Positions 57,241-64,000 of a stretch of 64,000 bases of DNA are shown here, piece by piece. Both the position numbers and the translations under genes were made by a program. Position 1 is the stretch's first letter, and every line of letters begins with the position of its first letter. The notes under the pieces were generated by a model, which was not told the DNA's origin, searched no databases, and saw nothing but the letters and a program-made list of their open reading frames with translations. The stretch is from Deltaproteobacteria bacterium (GTDB lineage: Bacteria > Myxococcota_A > Polyangia > DRWM01 > JAAZOP01), in assembly GCA_016218765.1 (NCBI GenBank), contig JACRCZ010000153.1, positions 1-64,000 on the forward strand. The letters are read 5' to 3'.

Positions 57241-58434
57241 ATGAAGTCGTGGCGATCGCGGATCGGCTCCGTGTGCCTCCTCCCGGCCGCGGCGGCGCTC
57301 CTCGCCGGCGCCTGCCTGCAGGACGAAGAACCGCTGGGGACCGCGCGGTACGGCCTCCGGTACCTCGACCGCGAGGAAGCCGAGTTCCTCCGCCTGATCA
57401 ACAACTACCGGCTGGAGAACGGCCTGGGTACGCTGACCTCGTCGGCGACGATCAACGAGGTCGCCTACGACTTCTCGGTGGACATGGGGACGCGCGCCTT
57501 CTTCGACCACGTCGACCCCGACGGCGTCGACCCCTTCCAGCGCATGTGCGCGGGCGGCTACGAGCCGGCCTGCGCGGGCTCGACGGCGATGGGCGAGAAC
57601 CTCTACGCCGGAAGCCCCAGCGCGGCCGAGGCGTTCGACGCCTGGCGGCATTCGCCGGGCCACGACGCCAACATGCGCGAGCCGGCGTACGTCGCGATCG
57701 GCATCGGCCGCGCCGAGGTCCCGGGCTCGCCCTTCGGGTGGTACTGGACCAACGACTTCGCGGGCATCCTCGACCTCGACGGCTGCGCCTGCGCCAACGG
57801 CGCGACCGACCCGTGCGCGACCCCGTCGTGCGGCGCCGGGGTGCGAGAGTGCGACGACCACTGCCAGTGGAACGAGTGCCACGTGCCGTCGGCGGGCGAG
57901 GAGATCTGCGACGGGTACGACAACGACTGCGACGGCGACGTGGACGAAGGCGTCTGCGGGTCGTGCGTGCCGACGGCCGAGGCGTGCGACGGGGAAGACA
58001 ACGACTGCGACGACGTGGTCGACGAGAACCGCGTGTGCGGTCCGGAGTGCGAGCCGGCGGGGACGTCGGAAGCGTGCAACGGGAACGACGACGACTGCAA
58101 CGGGGTGGTCGACGAGGGGTGTGCCTGCCCCGCGGGGACGCCGTCGCGGCAGTGCGGCGTGGACGCCGGTCGCTGCTCGCTGGGCGAGCAGACGTGCGCC
58201 GGCGGCTCGTGGAGCGCCTGCGCCGGCGCGACGCTGCCGCGGGTCGAGCTGTGCGACGGCGTGGACAACGACTGCGACGGGTCGACGGACGAGCAGGCGT
58301 GCGACGTGGTGGGCGGGGGCGACGAGGGTTGCGGCTGCGCGGTCGCGTCCCCGTCGCCGGGTCCGGCGGTCCTGGCGCTGCTCGTCGCGGGACTCGCGGC
58401 GGCGCGCCGCCGCCGGGCGGGAGGTGGACGCTGA
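57241..58434 (+). CDS. CAP/SCP-domain lipoprotein with MopE-type repeats and MYXO-CTERM-like tail
   Basis: LLPAAAALLAGACLQDEE; EEAEFLRLINNYRLENGLGTL, AFDAWRHSPGHDANM (CAP); ICDGYDNDCDGDVDEGVC, EACNGNDDDCNGVVDEGC; GCGCAVASPSPGPAVLALLVAGLAAARRRR. Confidence 0.9.
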   Translation: MKSWRSRIGSVCLLPAAAALLAGACLQDEEPLGTARYGLRYLDREEAEFLRLINNYRLENGLGTLTSSATINEVAYDFSVDMGTRAFFDHVDPDGVDPFQRMCAGGYEPACAGSTAMGENLYAGSPSAAEAFDAWRHSPGHDANMREPAYVAIGIGRAEVPGSPFGWYWTNDFAGILDLDGCACANGATDPCATPSCGAGVRECDDHCQWNECHVPSAGEEICDGYDNDCDGDVDEGVCGSCVPTAEACDGEDNDCDDVVDENRVCGPECEPAGTSEACNGNDDDCNGVVDEGCACPAGTPSRQCGVDAGRCSLGEQTCAGGSWSACAGATLPRVELCDGVDNDCDGSTDEQACDVVGGGDEGCGCAVASPSPGPAVLALLVAGLAAARRRRAGGGR

Positions 58435-60356
58435 TGCCGCGGATTCTCGGCCTGGCGCCGCTGCTGCTGGCGGCGGCCTGCAGCTCGGGGACGCCGAACG
58501 GCGGGGCGCCCGTCGGGTCGCCGTGCGAGCGCTCGGCGGACTGCGCGGACGACTGCGTGGTGCCCGGCGACTCCTACCCGGGCGGACTCTGCTCGCGCTG
58601 GTGCGGCGACGACGGCGCCTGTCCGGTGGGCTCGCGCTGCCTCACCCTGGGGGACGACGTCCTGTGCTTCGCCGACTGCGCCTCCGGCGGCGACTGCCGC
58701 GAGGGCTGGGGTTGCGGGGCGGCCGGAGCCTGCGTTCCGTGCACGCTCGACCCCGCCGCCTGCGAGCCGCCCGCCGACGCGGACGCGGAGGTCGACGGGG
58801 ACGACGCGCTCGACGTCGAGGACGAGACGCCGGGGCCCGACGCGGACGCGGACGACGTGCTCGACGTCGAGGACGAGACGCCGGGCGCCGACGCGGACGC
58901 GGACGCCGACGCCGACGCCGGCCCGCGGGCCAACGGGGAGCCGTGCACGTTGGCCGCGGACTGCCGCTCGCACGTCTGCCTGCCGCCGGCGCTCGGCGGC
59001 GTCTGCGCCGCCGGCTGCTCCCCGGACGACGCCTGCTCCTACGGTTACGCCTGCACCCCCTTCGCGGCGGACACGGACGGCAACGGCCGGACGGACGCGG
59101 TGGTCTACGGCTGCTTCGACTGGGTGACGGGGGACCTGCAGGACGGACTGGCCTGTACGGCCGCGGGCGAATGCCGCGGCCGGCTGTGCCTGGGCGGGAT
59201 CTGCACGCATCCGTGCGCGAACGACTTCGACTGCACCGCGCTGTCGGTGTGCCGCCCGCAGTCGCTGCCGCTGGACGACGGCACGGGATCGTTCACGGCT
59301 TGCGCGCTCGAGCCGGTCGGGACGGGAGAGACGCGGGAGCTCGAGCTGGGCCCGCAGGTGATCGCGACCGGTACGATGGGTCGGGCCGGCGAGCTGTGGC
59401 TGCCGCCGGGGGCCGTCTCGCTGCTGGTGCTGGGACGGCAGCGCAGCACGCGCGGCGGCTGGGTCGGCGTGTACGACGCCTACGACCCCGCGTCCGCGCA
59501 CATCTACTCCTACGCCGATTTCGTCGATGGGCTTGACCCGCCGAACTGGCACATGCCGGACTCGCGGCTGGGCAGCTTCTTCACGCCGAACTCGAACCGC
59601 GTCACGTTCCGTGCCGGCCGCTACACCTGGACGCCGATCTTCTTCCCGCCCACCGAGACGGAATCGTTCTCGGACACGATCGATTTCACGGCGTACGTGA
59701 AGTTCGATCCGGCAGGCGCCGTCGCCGGCCGGCTGGTGGCGAACCTGTTCTTCGTCGGCACGACCGTCGATGCCGCTTCGGCGCCCTCGAGCACGCGGTT
59801 CCAGAACGCGCTGCGCGAGTGGGAGTCGATCTACGCCTCGATCGGCATCACCGTCTCCGGCTACACGTACACGGACATCACGGGCGCGTCGGAGACGACC
59901 TATCGCGTGGTCGACTACGCCGACGACATCGACAGCGGCGAGGTCGGTCCGCTGATGGCGCTCTCGGCCGGGCGGACGGAGCAGGCGATCAACGTCTTCT
60001 TCGTGCACGATTTCTCGGGCTGGGGCCTGCTCGGCATCGCCGGCGGCATCCCCGGTCCGCCAGGGGTCCACGGGACGACGCACTCCGCCGTGATCGTCAA
60101 CCTCGACGGCGCCTGGGACTGGGGCGGGGACTTCATCGGGCAGGTGATCGCCCACGAGGTCGGCCACTACCTGGGGCTGTTCCATGCCACCGAAAACCCC
60201 GACTCGACCGGCTACCCCTACGGCGGAGACCCGATCGGCGATACCTGGGAGGGCGATTCGGGGAACCTCATGTACTGGATGGCGAGCGGCGGGAGCACCC
60301 TGTCGGCGGGCCAGGGATGGGTCATCCGGCGGTATCCCGGCGTGCAGGCGCCGTAG
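58434..60356 (+). CDS. Lipoprotein metzincin-type zinc metalloprotease with acidic repeat linker
   Basis: LGLAPLLLAAACSSG lipobox; VIAHEVGHYLGLFH (HEXXHXXGXXH) and NLMYW Met-turn; start overlaps preceding stop (TGATG). Confidence 0.87.
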   Translation: MPRILGLAPLLLAAACSSGTPNGGAPVGSPCERSADCADDCVVPGDSYPGGLCSRWCGDDGACPVGSRCLTLGDDVLCFADCASGGDCREGWGCGAAGACVPCTLDPAACEPPADADAEVDGDDALDVEDETPGPDADADDVLDVEDETPGADADADADADAGPRANGEPCTLAADCRSHVCLPPALGGVCAAGCSPDDACSYGYACTPFAADTDGNGRTDAVVYGCFDWVTGDLQDGLACTAAGECRGRLCLGGICTHPCANDFDCTALSVCRPQSLPLDDGTGSFTACALEPVGTGETRELELGPQVIATGTMGRAGELWLPPGAVSLLVLGRQRSTRGGWVGVYDAYDPASAHIYSYADFVDGLDPPNWHMPDSRLGSFFTPNSNRVTFRAGRYTWTPIFFPPTETESFSDTIDFTAYVKFDPAGAVAGRLVANLFFVGTTVDAASAPSSTRFQNALREWESIYASIGITVSGYTYTDITGASETTYRVVDYADDIDSGEVGPLMALSAGRTEQAINVFFVHDFSGWGLLGIAGGIPGPPGVHGTTHSAVIVNLDGAWDWGGDFIGQVIAHEVGHYLGLFHATENPDSTGYPYGGDPIGDTWEGDSGNLMYWMASGGSTLSAGQGWVIRRYPGVQAP

Positions 60357-60357
60357 C

Positions 60358-60450
60358 GGGGAGTGCGGGAAGTGCGGGGGGAGTGCGGGAAGTGCGGGGG
60401 GAGTGCGGGGGGAGTGCGGGGGGTGTGGGGAGTGCGGGGAGTGCGGGCGG
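60358..60450 (+). repeat. G-rich short tandem repeat (ggggagtgcggg / gggaagtgcgg)
   Basis: gcggggagtgcgggaagtgcggggggagtgcgggaagtgcggggggagtgcgggg...; directly upstream of 60453 start. Confidence 0.88.
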
Positions 60451-60452
60451 CG

Positions 60453-60986
60453 ATGGTGGTGGCTGCGGGCTTGCTCGCGGCGCCGGCGGGGGCGGCGGCG
60501 TTCAGCCTGGACTTCCGGGCGCAGGGGCAGGTCGCGGTGCTTGCCGGGATGTCGCTGCCCGGGCCCGGCTTCGGCAGCGTCGAGGTGCAGATCAACGGGT
60601 CAATCTGGAGCATCGGGGCCGCGCTGGGCGTCGCCTACCAGCGCTACCCCTCGCCGGACGGCGACATGCTGGACGGCGGGGTCTTCCACGCCGCGTTCCA
60701 GTGGCGCTTCGTCGCGCTGATCAGCGAGGAGGTCTACCTGTGGTTCGATCCGCACCTGGACCTGGGCATGGAGCTGGGCGGCGCGCGCGGCGCCTCGGGG
60801 AGCTGGTTCAAGGGTGAGGGATACGGAGGGCTCTCGCTCGACTTCGCCGTCTTCCCACCCCCGGACGGGGACCCGCACGTGGTGCTGACCGTGCAGTACC
60901 GCTGGACGCCGCCGGGCGTGCACGCGCCGGACAGCGCGCCGGATCATCTGATGTTGTTCGGATTGGGGTACCGCGGGGCGGGCTAG
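60453..60986 (+). CDS. Exported, probable outer-membrane beta-barrel protein
   Basis: MVVAAGLLAAPAGAAA signal; alternating strands (SIWSIGAALGVAYQRYP, VFHAAFQWRFVALIS, DPHVVLTVQYRW). Confidence 0.65.
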   Translation: MVVAAGLLAAPAGAAAFSLDFRAQGQVAVLAGMSLPGPGFGSVEVQINGSIWSIGAALGVAYQRYPSPDGDMLDGGVFHAAFQWRFVALISEEVYLWFDPHLDLGMELGGARGASGSWFKGEGYGGLSLDFAVFPPPDGDPHVVLTVQYRWTPPGVHAPDSAPDHLMLFGLGYRGAG

Positions 60987-60997
60987 ATCCGGATCGG

Positions 60998-62917
60998 CTA
61001 CTCGTAATGGAGGCCTTCGACCGGGTGCATTCTGGCCGCGCGCCAGGACGGGATCAGGGTGGCGACGAGGCAGATGACGAAGGCGATGGAGGCGCAGAGA
61101 ACGTAGTCGAACGCGCGGATGTCCACGGGCAGGTGGTCGATCATGTAGACCTTGGGGTCGAGCGGCCAGGCGTAGGCGCGCAGCAGGGCGGAGATGGCGT
61201 AGCCCAGGCCGAGGCCGATCGAGAGGCCGACGAGGCCGATCACGGTGCCCACGGTGAGGAAGACGGCGCGCACGTCGGCGTTGGTCGAGCCCATCGACTT
61301 GAGGATCGCGATCTCCTTCTTCTTCTCCAGGACGATCATGATCAGCGTGGAGACGATGTTGAAGGCCGCGATGCCGACGACGACGGCCAGGACGATGGTC
61401 AGCACCATCTTCTGGATCCACAGCGCCTGGAAGAGGTTCTTGTTCAGCTCCTTCCAGGTGATCACGCGATACGCCGCCTGGTGGGACGAGTCGGCCAGGA
61501 GCGTGGCGGGCAGGGTGGCGAGCGCCGCGGCGCGGCGCGGCAGCCAGCGTCGCGAGGGGAAGCGATCCCAGGCTGCGCCCGTTCGCAGGAACCCGCCGCG
61601 CACGCCCTGCAGGCCCTCGATCGTGTCGTACGCGGCGAGCAGCGCGCGCAGGTCCCGGGCGACGTCGTCGGCGCGATCCAGGTCGTCCAGCCGCAGCTCG
61701 ACCCCGGTCACCGTGTCGCCCCGCTGGAACATCGCCTGCGCCTCGCGCAGGTGGATGTACACCAGCCGGCTGTCGTATTCGTTGAAGCCGGAATAGAAGA
61801 TCCCGACCACCTGGAAGGCGACGTCCGACGGCCCCGGCTGTCCGCCGAAGCCGAAGCCGATGCTGCCCGAGGGCGAGACGATCTTCACGACGTCGCCGCC
61901 CTTGACCCCGAGGCTCTCGGCGAGCGTACGGCCGAGGATCAGGCCGGGGAGGGCGCGGGCGCCGTCCGTGGCGTCGACGACCCCGTCGCTGGCGTGGTCG
62001 ATGACGTCGGCGAGCGGATCGGGCGTCGACGGTCCGGGCGGTCCGAAGAGGCTCGGGTCGTAGTCGCCGTCGTGGAACAGGTCGCCGGCCGGAGGTGTGG
62101 GCCGGTTGGCCGGCGGAACCGCCCGATCGGGCTTCTTGGCGGCCAGGACATCGGTGATCGAGAGCAGCTCGGGGTCGGTCAGCGGGTCCCCGGCCGCGGC
62201 GCTCGCGGCGACGGGACGCCCTCGCGGCGCGCGCGCCTCGGGCGGCAACGCCGGCGGATCCGGGTCGAGCGGCGCGGGGGGCGCGTCCGTTCCCGGCCCC
62301 GGCTCCGGGATCCCGGGCCCGGGCGTCGGCGGTGCCGCCGGGACCTCGGGCGCCGCGGGCTCGCGGGGCTCGTCGCGGTCGAGTCCGCCGTCCCACACCA
62401 CGAAGGGATCCGTCGTCGGCTCCTTCCGTGCGCTCGACTTCGCCGTGCGCTCCGCCATCCGCGCCTCGGCGTCGTCGGAGGCGCGCAGGTCGCGCAGGGA
62501 GCCCGCGGCGCCGTCGGGCCGGGTGATCTGGTGCGCGACGTCGAGGACGGCGGCGGAGCGCTCGGGGTCGACGCCCTTGACCAGCACCCCGTGGGTCCGC
62601 GCGCCCTTCAGGATCATGCGCTCGTTGATGACGAACGGGGCGGCCCCGACGACCCCGTCGATGGAGCGGGCCAGCCGGAGGGTGTCCTCGTAGCGATCGA
62701 ACTCCCAGCCGCCGGTCATGACCAGGACGTGGGAGTTCACGCCGACGACCTTGTCCGTGATCGCGGTCTGGAGCCCCGAGGAGGCGCCGATGATCGTGGT
62801 CAGGGCGGCGACGCCGATGGCCACGCCGACCACGGCCATCATCGTGATGAACGAGATGAACGCCTTCTTCTTCGCCATCAGGTAGCGGAACGCGATCCGT
62901 ACGGCATAGCCGCGCAT
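60998..62917 (-). CDS. LolC/LolE-family lipoprotein-releasing ABC transporter permease with long Pro-rich insertion
   Basis: MRGYAVRIAFRYLMAKKKAFISFITMMAVVGVAIGVAALTTIIGASSGLQ; VVGIFYSGFNEYDSRLVYIHLREAQAMFQ; NIVSTLIMIVLEKKKEIAILKSMGSTNADVRAVFLTVGTVIGLVG. Confidence 0.93.
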   Translation of the reverse strand: MRGYAVRIAFRYLMAKKKAFISFITMMAVVGVAIGVAALTTIIGASSGLQTAITDKVVGVNSHVLVMTGGWEFDRYEDTLRLARSIDGVVGAAPFVINERMILKGARTHGVLVKGVDPERSAAVLDVAHQITRPDGAAGSLRDLRASDDAEARMAERTAKSSARKEPTTDPFVVWDGGLDRDEPREPAAPEVPAAPPTPGPGIPEPGPGTDAPPAPLDPDPPALPPEARAPRGRPVAASAAAGDPLTDPELLSITDVLAAKKPDRAVPPANRPTPPAGDLFHDGDYDPSLFGPPGPSTPDPLADVIDHASDGVVDATDGARALPGLILGRTLAESLGVKGGDVVKIVSPSGSIGFGFGGQPGPSDVAFQVVGIFYSGFNEYDSRLVYIHLREAQAMFQRGDTVTGVELRLDDLDRADDVARDLRALLAAYDTIEGLQGVRGGFLRTGAAWDRFPSRRWLPRRAAALATLPATLLADSSHQAAYRVITWKELNKNLFQALWIQKMVLTIVLAVVVGIAAFNIVSTLIMIVLEKKKEIAILKSMGSTNADVRAVFLTVGTVIGLVGLSIGLGLGYAISALLRAYAWPLDPKVYMIDHLPVDIRAFDYVLCASIAFVICLVATLIPSWRAARMHPVEGLHYE

Positions 62918-62979
62918 CAGACGGTAGGTACCGCAGGGGGGGGCGGGGGACAAATCGCGGGTGGGGTCGCCCGCTGCAA

Positions 62980-63044
62980 CCGAACCGCGGGCTTCAGCCC
63001 GCGGCCGAGCCGGATGCAGCCGCGCCCTGAAGGGCGCGGTTCGG
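62980..63044. repeat. Palindromic intergenic element (REP-like), copy 2
   Basis: CCGAACCGCGGGCTTCAGCCCGCGGCCGAGCCGGATGCAGCCGCGCCCTGAAGGGCGCGGTTCGG; two internal hairpins within 10-bp terminal inverted repeats. Confidence 0.85.
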
Positions 63045-63060
63045 TTGCCGGTGGCGGTTC

Positions 63061-63092
63061 CGGACCGCCGACCGCCGACCGCCGACCGCCGG
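63061..63092 (+). repeat. Heptanucleotide tandem repeat (ccgaccg)n
   Basis: cggaccg-ccgaccg-ccgaccg-ccgaccg-ccgg, immediately downstream of the response regulator stop. Confidence 0.85.
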
Positions 63093-63803
63093 CTACGGAT
63101 CGAAGCGGTAGCCGACGGTGCGGACGGTGGCGAGGTAGCGGGGGCTCTGCGGATCGGCCTCGAGCTTCTGCCGCAGCGACAGGACGAAGTTGTCCACCGT
63201 GCGCGTGGTGCCCTCGTACTGGTAGCCCCACACCTCCCGCAGGACCTGCTCGCGGGAGAAGGCCTTGCGCGGGTTGCGCACCAGCAACGCGAGGAGGTCG
63301 AACTCGCGCGGCGTGGTGGCGACGTCCTGCCCCTTGCGGGTGATGGTGCGGGCCTGGAAATCGACGACGATGTCGCCGAAGCGGACCGTCTGCTGGTCGC
63401 GGGCGAGGATGCGCTTGCGGCGCAGCCGGGCGTCGATCCGGGCCAGCAGCTCGCGCAGATCGAACGGCTTGGTGACGTAGTCGTCCGCGCCCAGCCCGAA
63501 CCCCTCGAGCTTGTCGGGGAGCTGGTCACGGGCCGAGAGGATGAGCACGTGCGTCTGCGACTGGTTGCGGCGCAGCTCGGTGAGGATCTCCAGGCCGCTC
63601 ATTCCCGGGAGCATGATGTCGAGGATGATGAGGTCGGGCGCCTCGTCGAACGCGGCACGCAGGCCCTCGCCGCCGTCGGCGGCGGTGACGACGGCGTAGC
63701 CGCTGGCCTTGAGGTTCATCGCCAGACCGTCGCGCAGCGAGCGGTCGTCCTCGATGATCAGGACCTTCTCCCCGCCGGGGCCGGGCACGAGCTTCGCGAT
63801 CAT
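63093..63803 (-). CDS. OmpR/PhoB-family response regulator
   Basis: VLIIEDDRSLRDGLAMNLKASGYAVV...DLIILDIMLPGMSG...DYVTKPFDLRELLARI; winged helix TPREFDLLALLVRN...RTVDNFVLSLRQKLEADPQSPRYLATVRTVGYRFDP. Confidence 0.97.
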   Translation of the reverse strand: MIAKLVPGPGGEKVLIIEDDRSLRDGLAMNLKASGYAVVTAADGGEGLRAAFDEAPDLIILDIMLPGMSGLEILTELRRNQSQTHVLILSARDQLPDKLEGFGLGADDYVTKPFDLRELLARIDARLRRKRILARDQQTVRFGDIVVDFQARTITRKGQDVATTPREFDLLALLVRNPRKAFSREQVLREVWGYQYEGTTRTVDNFVLSLRQKLEADPQSPRYLATVRTVGYRFDP

Positions 63804-64000
63804 GAGGCACCTCCCTCGCGCGCGGGCGGGGCGGCGGGCAGGAAGACCGTGAAGGCCGAGCCCTTCCCGGGCTCGCTCCGCACCCGCAGCCGCCCGTCGT
63901 GGGCGGAGACGACGTCCTTGACGATGGCCAGACCGAGGCCGACGCCGGGCGCCTGCGAGCGCAACCGGTCGTCGACCCGGTGGAACGGCTCGAAGATCCG
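63800..64000 (-). CDS. Sensor histidine kinase, C-terminal fragment (truncated by window edge)
   Basis: Reverse translation: FEPFHRVDDRLRSQAPGVGLGLAIVKDVVSAHDGRLRVRSEPGKGSAFTVFLPA; ATGA overlap with response regulator. Confidence 0.9.
   Translation of the reverse strand, partial: RIFEPFHRVDDRLRSQAPGVGLGLAIVKDVVSAHDGRLRVRSEPGKGSAFTVFLPAAPPAREGGAS

Noticed and set aside
1-64000. Prophage, IS element or integrative island
   Set aside because: No transposase, integrase, phage structural gene or terminal direct repeats recognised.

Overview
This is a high-GC, gene-dense chromosomal window. Lipoproteins with acidic stalks, MopE/DGCD disulfide repeats, MYXO-CTERM-like tails and several Ser/Thr kinases suggest a Myxococcota/deltaproteobacterial-type host; this is inference, since no rRNA was seen. 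I support about 46 genes. They include three Hanks-type kinases, one of which lacks the catalytic Lys and the DFG Asp. Also present are an M3 peptidase, Obg GTPase, an NTP-transporter-like protein, a FadR-type regulator with a palindromic candidate operator, an FG-GAP lipoprotein with an aerolysin-like C-terminus, and an alpha-2-macroglobulin with a frameshift. Further genes are a PhaR/phasin-like group, an LcrH/SycD-like TPR protein coupled to two hydrophobic coiled-coil (translocator-like) proteins, a GlyA-GcvT fusion, a CAP/metzincin/OMP secreted cassette, LolC/E, and a two-component system cut by the right edge. No CRISPR, prophage, IS element or convincing tRNA/rRNA was seen. The leads most worth following are: (1) a secreted Four-jointed/Fam20-like kinase lipoprotein whose signal peptide is encoded across a perfect 8-nt x4 repeat; (2) the orphan T3SS-like chaperone/translocator operon; (3) the FG-GAP/aerolysin-like lipoprotein; (4) the pseudokinase-PEGA protein; (5) the SHMT-GcvT fusion; (6) heptanucleotide and palindromic intergenic repeat families. 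Most large overlapping ORFs in the track are GC-driven shadow frames. All family calls are from motif reading only; no searches were run.
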